Below are positions 1 through 7,400 of a stretch of 40,429 nucleotides of DNA, in pieces (positions within the stretch are counted from its first letter, which is position 1; the number at the start of each line of letters is the position of its first letter). A program made the position numbers and the translations under genes. The DNA is from an uncultured Clostridia bacterium (GTDB lineage Bacteria > Bacillota > Clostridia > Christensenellales > CAG-314). The notes under the pieces are model-generated. The model ran no database searches, had not been told where the DNA came from, and saw only the letters and a list, made by a program, of their open reading frames with translations. The stretch spans positions 1 to 40,429 of the forward strand of contig CAKQXG010000006.1 in NCBI GenBank assembly GCA_934281515.1. The letters are read 5' to 3'.

Positions 1-94
1 GCTAAAGGTGCGCAACCTTGGTCGCAAGTCGCTTGACGAAGTAATTGCAAAGCTCGAAAGTTACGGTCTGTCTTTGAAAAATAAGGATGAATAG
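1..94 (+). CDS. rpoA: RNA polymerase alpha subunit, C-terminal end (partial)
   Basis: Only the last 30 codons are in the window; the reading frame has codons starting at base 2 and ends with TAG at 92-94. The visible peptide, LKVRNLGRKSLDEVIAKL followed by a short lysine/aspartate-rich tail, is the final helix-hairpin-helix part of the alpha C-terminal domain, which contacts UP-element DNA and activators. The TAG stop overlaps the ribosome site (AGGAG, 93-97) of rplQ, so the two genes are translationally close, as in the alpha operon of most bacteria. The family assignment is firm because this C-terminal motif and the rplQ neighbour agree. Confidence 0.93.
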   Translation, partial: LKVRNLGRKSLDEVIAKLESYGLSLKNKDE

Positions 95-106
95 GAGAAT
101 TGCAAA

Positions 107-616
107 ATGGCAGGAAAAAGAAAATTGGGAAAAGCAACCGACGCACGGTTGGCTCTTTTGAAGAATCAAGTTTCGCAACTTCTGTGGAACGGCAAGCTGG
201 TTACGACCGCTGCACGCGCCAAGGAAGTGCAAAAACTCGCTGAAAAGTACATCACGATTGCCATCAACAGCTACAAGGACACCGTAACTGTGGACAAGAC
301 CAAGATTGTCAACGGTCAAACCACAACTATCAAGGTTGTCAACGACGGCGCAAAGAAACTTGCCGCACGCCGTAAGCTTATGGCTAGCCTTGCAGACTTG
401 CAGGAGCCTCGTCGTGAAAAAGAAACCGCAACCGAGTACAAACTTCGCACAAAGGCCGTAAAACATCCGCTTATCGAAAAGATGTTTAACGACTATGCGC
501 CCAAGTTTGACGCCAAGACTTCCGAAAACGGACAAAAGGGCGGCTACACGGCTATCTACAAGATGACGCAACGTCGTGGCGATGGTGCCGAAATGGCAAC
601 CATCGTGGTTCTGTAA
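107..616 (+). CDS. rplQ: 50S ribosomal protein L17 (clostridial long form)
   Basis: L17 is a component of the large ribosomal subunit near the exit tunnel. The N-terminal part (KRKLGKATDARLALLKNQV, then the TTxARAKEVxxLAEKxI block, residues about 40-60) and the C-terminal part (GGYTAIYKMTQRRGDGAEMA) are classic L17. At 169 residues it is longer than the roughly 115-130 of the common form; the extra length is an insertion at about residues 62-110 rich in Thr, Val and Lys. Comparable insertions are known in clostridial L17 proteins, so this supports the taxonomy and is not a defect. ATG 107 follows AGGAG at 93-97. It ends the alpha operon and is followed by a strong terminator. Confidence 0.96.
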   Translation: MAGKRKLGKATDARLALLKNQVSQLLWNGKLVTTAARAKEVQKLAEKYITIAINSYKDTVTVDKTKIVNGQTTTIKVVNDGAKKLAARRKLMASLADLQEPRREKETATEYKLRTKAVKHPLIEKMFNDYAPKFDAKTSENGQKGGYTAIYKMTQRRGDGAEMATIVVL

Positions 617-640
617 TTGTACAGTTTACAAAACAAATGT

Positions 641-680
641 AAAACGGGAAGAAGTCGAAAATGACTTCTTCCCTTTTTTT
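641..680 (+). terminator. Intrinsic terminator of the rpoA-rplQ operon
   Basis: An 11-bp perfect stem (GGGAAGAAGTC at 646-656 with its complement at 663-673) and a 6-base loop are followed by seven T residues (674-680), 30 bases after the rplQ stop. Confidence 0.95.
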
Positions 681-718
681 GTGCATAAATCGCCATCGAT
701 CGGGCAATACTTGTTTGT

Positions 719-967
719 ATGAAAAAGCGTATCTCTGTGGAAGACGCCAAGCGACAAGTGGCGGTAATGTTGGGCAAAGACGTGTCTGTACGTATCAATC
801 GCGGGCGCAACCGTATCAAGTACTGTCGCGGCACTGTCAGCGAAATGCACAACAATGTGTTTGTGGTCAGTCTTGTCAACGAAATCGTCGACCGCATGAG
901 CTGCAGTTACGTCGACATCGTTTGCGGCGAAATAAAGATGAAGGAAACCCCCGCTCCGCAAGCGTGA
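719..967 (+). CDS. veg: Veg family protein
   Basis: An 82-residue basic protein. The pattern ISVEDAKRQVAVMLGKDV, then IRYNRGRNR-like (here VRINRGRNRIKY) and a beta-strand pair ending in the SCSYVDIVCGEI segment, matches the Veg/DUF1021 family, which is nearly universal in Bacillota. In Bacillus subtilis Veg is highly expressed and promotes biofilm matrix gene expression; its biochemical role is not settled. The gene starts only 38 bases after the rplQ terminator, and I see no good Shine-Dalgarno sequence ahead of ATG 719, which is odd for a family usually very highly expressed. I could not place a convincing promoter either. Downstream is a convergent repeat/terminator (1001-1068). In Bacillus veg lies elsewhere, so the location beside the alpha operon is a local arrangement. 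Confidence 0.85.
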   Translation: MKKRISVEDAKRQVAVMLGKDVSVRINRGRNRIKYCRGTVSEMHNNVFVVSLVNEIVDRMSCSYVDIVCGEIKMKETPAPQA

Positions 968-1000
968 GCGAGCATGAAAAAAATTGTGGGGGAAGATTTT

Positions 1001-1068
1001 TACGGGGAAGGAAAACTTTTTGAAAAAAGTTTTTCCTTCCCCGTGCCCCATCCTTTCAAAAACTTTGA
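1001..1068 (-). repeat. Convergent-junction palindromic repeat, copy A
   Basis: Read on the minus strand this 68-base element begins TCAAAGTTTTTGAAAGGAT and ends in a long palindrome whose arms are ACGGGGAAGGAAAAAC-like and its complement. Copies B (18024-18094) and C (25711-25780) match it at roughly 85-90 percent by eye, on the plus strand. The palindrome can form a stem of about 16-20 bp in RNA from either strand, and A- and T-rich runs flank it. It lies between the convergent genes veg and the unknown gene at 1084, so a bidirectional terminator role is likely. Confidence 0.85.
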
Positions 1069-1083
1069 GTAGAGATATGCTTG

Positions 1084-1662
1084 TTACGAATTTTTGCTTT
1101 CCGAAAGTTTTGCCTTGATATGCTCGCTAACGACTTTTTCGTCGGCATTGTCGAAGATCGCAGGGTCATACAACCATTCGTCCGTTACTACGTTTACCTT
1201 TTTATCTAGTATTGCCGACATTATTGTATAAATGTTGAGCCGATCTATACCGAATGTGACATGTTTGATGTAGTACAGGCAAGGATTTTTTTCGGGGTCG
1301 GGGTTGAGAATATCTTCAACCAGTCCATAGGTAAAATGCGTTTCTCCAAGCTCGTCCTTATGTTGATCCAAAGCCATCAGCACAAAGAGATAACTAACTC
1401 CAAAAACCATCGGTCCTGTTCCTTTTGCCTCAACGATATTGGGCAGAGAAAAAAGGTAAGCCTCAAAAAAGTTACTCATATGATTTGCAAAAGAACGATT
1501 TGTTCTATTAACCTTGTTGAGTTGTTTTAAAAAGCGTTTATCCTTATTGCGTAGCTTTGAAAAGTATTCTACGCCTGCCGTGGAAGTAAACCACTCCGGT
1601 GTCTTTCCTAGAGTAAACTCATCTTTGTTTTTGTTGCCAAACAGATTACCTAACAATCCCAT
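1084..1662 (-). CDS. Hypothetical protein, 192 aa
   Basis: I do not recognise this protein. It starts MGLLGNLFGNKNKDEF and is probably cytoplasmic: no signal peptide and no clear transmembrane segment, although residues about 85-100 (a VFGVSYLFVLMAL stretch) are hydrophobic. The rest is mixed helical, rich in Lys, Asn and Phe. Start ATG 1662 is supported by AAAGGAG nine bases upstream, and by a near-consensus promoter at 1755-1783 on the same strand. Codon and base use is clearly more AT-rich than in every neighbour, which suggests acquisition from another genome or relaxed selection. It is transcribed alone, convergent with veg and divergent from the MATE gene. I would call it a real but uncharacterised gene. 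Confidence 0.8.
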   Translation of the reverse strand: MGLLGNLFGNKNKDEFTLGKTPEWFTSTAGVEYFSKLRNKDKRFLKQLNKVNRTNRSFANHMSNFFEAYLFSLPNIVEAKGTGPMVFGVSYLFVLMALDQHKDELGETHFTYGLVEDILNPDPEKNPCLYYIKHVTFGIDRLNIYTIMSAILDKKVNVVTDEWLYDPAIFDNADEKVVSEHIKAKLSESKNS

Positions 1663-1754
1663 TGTAATTGACTCCTTTTTGTTTAATTTTTATATTGTAA
1701 ATTGTCTTTATGTTTGTATCGAGTGCGCAAGTACGATTAGCATGCTTTAAACAA

Positions 1755-1783
1755 ATTATACTACAAATCGGAAATGCGGTCAA
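1755..1783 (-). promoter_or_regulatory. Sigma-A-type promoter of the 192-aa unknown gene
   Basis: On the minus strand: -35 TTGACC, spacer of exactly 17, -10 TATAAT. Predicted RNA start about 85 bases ahead of ATG 1662. Confidence 0.85.
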
Positions 1784-1899
1784 TATCAGAAACACAAAAA
1801 ACAAAACGGTTTTCAAACGAAGATTATTGATTTGCAAAGCCTTTTGGGCTGTTACTTTTAAAACACGTAAACCCGTTTTGAAAAATTCTCGATTACCGT

Positions 1900-1928
1900 T
1901 TGCCAAAAACCTTTTCCTGTGGTATGAT
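1900..1928 (+). promoter_or_regulatory. Promoter of the MATE-GNAT operon
   Basis: -35 TTGCCA, 17-base spacer, -10 TATGAT preceded by TGG (extended -10). The leader to ATG 2049 is about 115 bases; I see no known riboswitch in it. Confidence 0.75.
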
Positions 1929-2048
1929 ACTTACTCAACCGTTAGTAATGCGGGCGGTAATTTTTGTGTTAGCGTAAACAACCTTTTGTACGAAGCAAGC
2001 GCAAAGGCACTGCTGTCGGACGATGTTTTTTATTAAGGACGTAAATCC

Positions 2049-3461
2049 ATGGAGAACTTAACAGTCAAAAAGAAATCATGGCTGAGTCGTTTTATCGGCG
2101 ACAAAGCCTTTTACAAGATGGTATTTGCCGTGGCAATACCCATAATGTTGCAAAACGGCATCACCAATTTCGTGTCGTTGCTGGATAACATCATGGTGGG
2201 GCAGGTCGGGCAGGACCAGATGAACGGCGTTGCCATTGTCAACCAACTGCTGTTTATCTTCAATCTGGGCATATTCGGCGCAGTGTCGGGCGCAGGAATA
2301 TTTACTGCGCAGTACCACGGCAAGGGCGACGACGAAGGTGTTGTGCAGACGTTCCGTTTCAAGATTTGGGTTGCGTTCGGTATCACTGCGGCGGCTGTTG
2401 CGGTGTTGGCGGCATTCCACAAACAACTAATCAACCTGTATCTTACCGTCGACAGTCAATATCAGGGCGATCTCGGCGCAATACTGAACTACGGTACCGA
2501 CTACCTGTGGGTGATGATGTTAGGTCTGTTGCCCTTTGCGTTCTCCCAAGCTTATGGCGGCACTCTGCGCGAGACGGGGCACACCGTACTGCCGATGGTT
2601 GCAGGGCTTGCGGCGGTGTGCGTCAACTGCGTCGGTAACTATCTGCTTATTTTCGGCAAACTCGGATGTCCCGAACTCGGCGTTGTCGGCGCGGCTATAG
2701 CAACGGTATCGTCGCGTTTTGTGGAGTTGGCGATTCTTGTTGTGGCAACTCACGCGCGTAGCGACAAGTTTACCTGTGGCAAAGGTTTGTATCGTCGTTT
2801 CTTCCACGTGGACGGAACGCTTGCGGTCAACATATTCAAAAAGGGTTCTCCGCTGTTTATCAACGAGCTGTTTTGGGCAACGGGCATGAGTGTGCTTGCC
2901 ATGTGTTACAGCATGCGCGGTCCCGACGCAGTTGCGGCATACAGCATATCTTCCACCGTTGTCAACGTGTTTAACATTGCCTACATGGCTCTGGGTAACT
3001 CCGTAGGCATTATTGTCGGCAAATATCTCGGTGCAGGTGACATCGAAACGGCGCAGGAAGTGGACGTCAAAATGATCGCCTTTTCCGTCATGACGGGGCT
3101 TGTGATGGGCGCGTTGCTTGCCGCCACGTCAAGCCTGTTTCCCATGGGCTACAAGGTGTCGGACGAAGCCAAGCGCATTGCGGCAACGTTCCTGCTTATT
3201 ACAGGCTGTCTGATGCCGCTGCACGGCTTTTTACACAGTTGCTACTTCACTCTGCGTTGTGGCGGAAAAACGCTCATAACCCTGCTGTACGACAGCGTAT
3301 TTGTGTGCGTGGTCAATGTGCCGATTGCTTTTATTCTTGCCAGGCTTACCGCGTGGGACGTCGTTTGGATTTACCTTGCCGCCAACGGCATAGAGGTGCT
3401 TAAAGCGGTGCTCGGCTACATAATGCTCAAGAAAAAAATATGGATAAACAGGATTGTATGA
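2049..3461 (+). CDS. MATE family multidrug/cation exporter
   Basis: A 470-residue polytopic inner-membrane protein with about 12 hydrophobic segments arranged as two six-helix halves, the normal size for a MATE transporter. The N-terminal MVFAVAIPIMLQNGITNFVS and LLDNIMVGQVG stretches (residues about 20-60) are the family hallmark of helices 1 and 2, and the second half repeats the pattern from about residue 255 (the INELFWATGMSVLAM region). MATE proteins expel cationic drugs and metabolites in exchange for Na+ or H+; the substrate cannot be read from the sequence. Start ATG 2049 has a weak site (AAGGA) about nine bases upstream. The GNAT gene follows at once, and the pair shares the promoter at 1900-1928. 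Confidence 0.93.
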   Translation: MENLTVKKKSWLSRFIGDKAFYKMVFAVAIPIMLQNGITNFVSLLDNIMVGQVGQDQMNGVAIVNQLLFIFNLGIFGAVSGAGIFTAQYHGKGDDEGVVQTFRFKIWVAFGITAAAVAVLAAFHKQLINLYLTVDSQYQGDLGAILNYGTDYLWVMMLGLLPFAFSQAYGGTLRETGHTVLPMVAGLAAVCVNCVGNYLLIFGKLGCPELGVVGAAIATVSSRFVELAILVVATHARSDKFTCGKGLYRRFFHVDGTLAVNIFKKGSPLFINELFWATGMSVLAMCYSMRGPDAVAAYSISSTVVNVFNIAYMALGNSVGIIVGKYLGAGDIETAQEVDVKMIAFSVMTGLVMGALLAATSSLFPMGYKVSDEAKRIAATFLLITGCLMPLHGFLHSCYFTLRCGGKTLITLLYDSVFVCVVNVPIAFILARLTAWDVVWIYLAANGIEVLKAVLGYIMLKKKIWINRIV

Positions 3462-3462
3462 T

Positions 3463-4005
3463 ATGAAAAACTTACCCGTAACCTTTGTCCGCGTAACGCG
3501 CGAGACGGGCGACTTGTTTGCCTGGGCGTACAACTTGCTCGACGAAAGCTTTCCCTACGAGGAACGCCGCAGCCGTCGCGACCAACTTGCCATACTTTCT
3601 CACCCCGACTACCGCCTTTGCGTAGCCGTATGCGACGGGCGCAATGTAGGAGTGGTGGGCTACTTCGAAACGCCCGAATTTATCTATTTTGAAAATTTCT
3701 GTACTGTGCCGCAAATGCGTAATTGTGGTCTGGGCAGCAAAATACTTCAGTCATTGGTTGCCGCATATCCCGACCGTCTGTTCGTGTTGGAAGCGGAGTT
3801 GCCTGTGGACGAACTGACAACTCGGCGTATCGGTTTTTACAAACGCAACGGCATGCTTGTCAATGTCTACGACCACGTGCAGCCGCATTACCACAAGGGC
3901 GACAAGGATTTGCATCTGGTAGTGCTGTCTCACGGCAGACAGTTGACGCCCGACGAGTACGCGCGTTTTAAACGCTATCTCGACGATCAGGTTGACGTAA
4001 AGTAA
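3463..4005 (+). CDS. GNAT family N-acetyltransferase
   Basis: A 180-residue protein with the acetyl-CoA-binding signature of the GNAT fold: the TVPQMRNCGLGSKILQSL segment (residues about 83-100) holds the Q/R-x-x-G-x-G loop and following helix, and the later RRIGFYKRNGM block is the usual motif B. The acceptor is unknown. ATG 3463 lies one base after the MATE stop (3459-3461); the AGGA at 3450-3453 serves as ribosome site, so the genes are tightly coupled. A TTG at 3454 in the same frame would overlap the MATE gene and has no better signal. Pairing with an exporter suggests modification of small amines or drugs, but this is inference. Confidence 0.88.
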   Translation: MKNLPVTFVRVTRETGDLFAWAYNLLDESFPYEERRSRRDQLAILSHPDYRLCVAVCDGRNVGVVGYFETPEFIYFENFCTVPQMRNCGLGSKILQSLVAAYPDRLFVLEAELPVDELTTRRIGFYKRNGMLVNVYDHVQPHYHKGDKDLHLVVLSHGRQLTPDEYARFKRYLDDQVDVK

Positions 4006-4030
4006 TTTTGATATTTTAGAAATGAGATAT

Positions 4031-4070
4031 ATGGGGAGAAACCTTTTCGTCTAAAAGCGTTTCTCCCCAT
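4031..4070 (+). repeat. Hairpin element, family II copy 1 (after GNAT gene)
   Basis: A perfect 12-bp stem (ATGGGGAGAAAC at 4031-4042 with 4059-4070) encloses a second 5-bp stem (CTTTT/AAAAG). No T tract follows. It lies 26 bases after the GNAT stop, and a related hairpin lies 10 bases after the kinase gene at 36934-36965, sharing GGGGAGA, CCTTT, TAAAAG and TTCTCCC. Likely a 3'-end or termination element. Confidence 0.65.
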
Positions 4071-4101
4071 TCTCGTTGTAGAGTATTATGTTTTATTAAA
4101 C

Positions 4102-4132
4102 AAAAAATGCCCGCGGAATAAACGCAGGTATT
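4102..4132 (-). terminator. Intrinsic terminator reading on the minus strand, upstream of rpoB
   Basis: A 10-position stem (4106-4115 with 4123-4132, one mismatch) is followed, on the minus strand only, by a run of six U (A residues 4102-4107). No minus-strand gene precedes it, so it points to antisense transcription out of the rpoB leader, or it is fortuitous. Confidence 0.45.
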
Positions 4133-4183
4133 AGTGAAAAAATATTTTGTAATTTATTTTTTGAGTTATGAGTGTAATAGCTT

Positions 4184-4212
4184 TTGACTATTGTCGGCGG
4201 ACGTGGTATCAT
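4184..4212 (+). promoter_or_regulatory. Promoter of rpoBC
   Basis: -35 TTGACT, 17-base spacer, extended -10 TGG-TATCAT. The leader to ATG 4402 is about 180 bases and contains two GTTTCACGG words, near 4260 and 4281, but no clear attenuator. The promoter shows that rpoBC is not read through from rplJL, which is absent here. Confidence 0.85.
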
Positions 4213-4401
4213 ATATGCGTTATTTTGCGCCTTTGGGGGAATTTTGCCCTTTTTACCGTTGTTTCACGGCGAAATCGGTGTTTCACGGAAGGCGTTGTAT
4301 GGCTCCCGACCGCTCCTGTATATTCACAATATCATACGTTCGGTCAATTTGCAACCAATTTCGCCAAGTTTTTTGAAAAATTTTTTTGAGGAGTTTTGTC
4401 A

Positions 4402-7400
4402 ATGATACAAGACATCAAAACCCGTAAATACGGAAATCACGACAGAAAAACGTTCTCGCAATGCAAGGAAGTCCTGCCTCTTCCCGACCTTATCGAAGTG
4501 CAGAAAGAAAGTTATCGCAACTTTCTCGAACAAGGTATAAGGGAAGTCTTTGAGGACTTTTCTCCCATTGAGGACTTTGCGGGACACTTCCGTCTGGACT
4601 TCCTCGACCACAAACTGGACGCCGTACCCAAGTACTCCGAAGCCGAGTGCCACCTTCGCGACGCTACCTATGCCAGCCCCCTGCGCCTGACGGTTCGCCT
4701 TACCAACAAAGGCACGGGCGAATTCCTGGATCAGGAAGTGTTCATGGGCGACTTCCCTCTGATGACCGACACGGGTAGCTTTATCATCAACGGCGCCGAG
4801 CGCGTAATCGTATCGCAACTCGTGCGTTCTCCCGGTGTGTACTGCGATATCCTGCGCGACAAAAATGGCAAGCCCGTCTACAACACGACGGCAATGCCCA
4901 CACGCGGCGCATGGTTGGAGTTGGAACACGACAGCGTCAACAACCTGTTGTACGTTCACGTCGACCGCAACCGCAAATTGCCGATTACGGTGCTTTTGCG
5001 CGGCATTTTGCACGACGGCATGACCAAGGAAAACCGCAGTGGCAACTACATTGCCAAACTGCTCGAGTACGACCCCGTACTTGCGTTGACCTTTGTCAAG
5101 GACGACACCGCAACCGATCAGGAATCTTTGGTCGAAATTTACAAACGTCTGCGCCCGGGTGAAATTCCTACCGACGAATCTGTACAAAAAACACTCAACG
5201 ACTTGCTGTTTGACGCCAAGCGTTACGACTTGGCTCGCGTCGGTCGCTACAAGTTCAACAAAAAGTTGGCTTTGGCAACCCGTCTTGCCGGTCTTACCCT
5301 TGGCGAGGATGTCGACGTGGCGTTGTACACAATGCCGCAATACACCTGCCTTACCCGCGAGCAAGCCGAGCTTATTGCCGACAGCGGTGTAGTGTCTGAA
5401 ATCGAAATTCTTGACGAAAGCGGCTCTACGGTAACCTATCACGTGTCTGCAACCGAGGACTTCTACAATGCGGTTGTCGGTCAGTACCTTGACGCACAAG
5501 TCACCGTGCCCCAATCGCGTACCATCAAGGCAGGCACCGTGCTTACGGTTTCCGACGCATTCGACATTCAACAAAGCGGTATCAACAGCGTACATACCGC
5601 CACCGAAACATACACGCAAATCTTCGACGCTACCGACGCGCAATCTGCGCACGACTACGAAAAGATACTGTCTAAACACCTTGACTGCGTAGTGCTGTCC
5701 GAAGTCGGTACTCTTGACGTCTACGACGAACGTATCGACATCAGCGGTCGCACTCTTGCCGAGTTGCCCAAGCCCACCTACGAGGAGCAAAAAGCTTACG
5801 TACTTGTCACCGAGGCTGCCCAAATTGCTTTCGATAACGGCTACAACCTGTACAAGTGCAACAACGCCGGTGTAATTGTTTTTGCCAAGGAATGCCCCAA
5901 GGTGAAGGTCATCGGCAACCGTACGGTAGATCCGCGTCTGTATGCAATGACCATCGATCAACGCTATATTGACATCGACTTTGCCGCTTGCGGCTTGTAT
6001 GAAGCGGTGGACACCGAAGTTTTGCGCGAGATTTTCTCCAACGGACTGTCCGTCGAAGAAACCGCCGAGCTTCTCCGCGAAAACCGCGACGAATTGATAA
6101 GCAAGCATATCACTCGTCAGGACATCATCGCCACGGTCAACTACAACCTCAACCTCAAATACGGCATCGGCACGTCGGACGACATCGATCACTTGGCAAA
6201 TCGCCGCGTGCGTTCGGTAGGCGAATTGTTGCAAAACCAATTCCGCATCGGTATTTCCCGTTTGGAAAGAGTAATCCGCGAGCGTATGGCAATTCAGGAG
6301 CCGGGCAAAGCCACTCCGCAAACGCTCATAAACGTGCGCCCCGTGTCGTCGGCTATCAAAGAGTTCTTCGGATCCAGCCAATTGTCTCAATTCATGGATC
6401 AGTCCAACCCCATTGCAGAGTTGACTCACAAACGTAAGTTGTCTGCACTTGGTCCCGGCGGCTTGAACCGCGAACGCGCAACGTTCGAAGTCCGCGACGT
6501 TCACTACACGCACTACGGACGCATGTGCCCCATCGAAACGCCCGAAGGACAGAACATCGGTCTTATCACATCACTTGCAGGTTACGCTCGTATCAACGAA
6601 TACGGCTTTATCGAAGCGCCTTACCGCCGCGTAGATAAGATCCACAAAACGGTTACCGACAACGTGCAGTACCTTGCTGCCGACGAAGAAGACAAGTACA
6701 TCATCGGTCAAGCCAACGAACCCCTTGACGAACACGGCTACTTTGCGCGTCCGCGTATCACATGCCGTCGTCAGGACGAAATATTGGAGTTCCCCCGCGA
6801 AAAGGTGGACTTCATCGACGTAAGTCCGCGCCAGCTGATTTCCGTCGCAACAAGCCTTATTCCCTTCCTTGAAAACGACGACACCAACCGTGCGTTGATG
6901 GGATCCAACATGCAACGTCAGGCAGTGCCCCTTATCAGCCCCGAAGCGCCCATTGTCGCAACGGGTATCGAAGCGCGCATCGCATATGACAGCGGCGTGA
7001 TGATCATCGCCAAGGAGGACGGCGTAGTACTCAAAGCCGCCGACAAGGAAATCATTGTACAATCGGACAACGGCACGGTACAAAGCTACACTCTTAAAAA
7101 GTTTGTACGCAGCAACCAGGGTACTTGTATCAACCAAAAGGTCATCGTTCACGCCGGCGACAGAGTCAAGAAAGGCGACGTACTTGCCGACGGTCCCAGT
7201 ACCGACGGCGGCGAACTTGCTCTCGGTCGCAACATGCTTATCGGCTTCATGACGTGGGAAGGCTACAACTACGAAGACGCCGTATTGCTGTCCGAACGTC
7301 TTGTCAAGGAAGACGCATTTACATCTATCCACATCGAGGAACACGAAATCGAGTGCCGTGAAACCAAGCTCGGACCCGAAGAGTTTACTCGTGACATCCC

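Larger units (their letters stand above)
1663..2048. other. 386-bp divergent intergenic region
   Basis: This AT-rich stretch separates the minus-strand unknown gene and the plus-strand MATE gene. It holds one promoter for each direction (1755-1783 minus, 1900-1928 plus). Short open frames crossing it run through both promoters and lack ribosome sites, so I do not call genes. A CAAAACGG word near 1803 is repeated inverted (CCCGTTTTG) near 1873, which could be coincidence. Confidence 0.6.

Noticed and set aside
1710..2036. 108-codon frame in the divergent region before the MATE gene
   Set aside because: It runs through both promoters of the region and has no ribosome site; the product is unlike any family.
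4213..4401. Attenuator in the rpoB leader (GGGGGAATTTTGCCC then T run)
   Set aside because: The stem is only three pairs and not convincing.
4399..6513. Long open frame (704 codons) on the strand opposite rpoB
   Set aside because: It mirrors the rpoB codons exactly, has no ribosome site or promoter, and its product is Val/Gly/Phe-rich noise typical of antisense frames in genes using many GAC/GGC codons.
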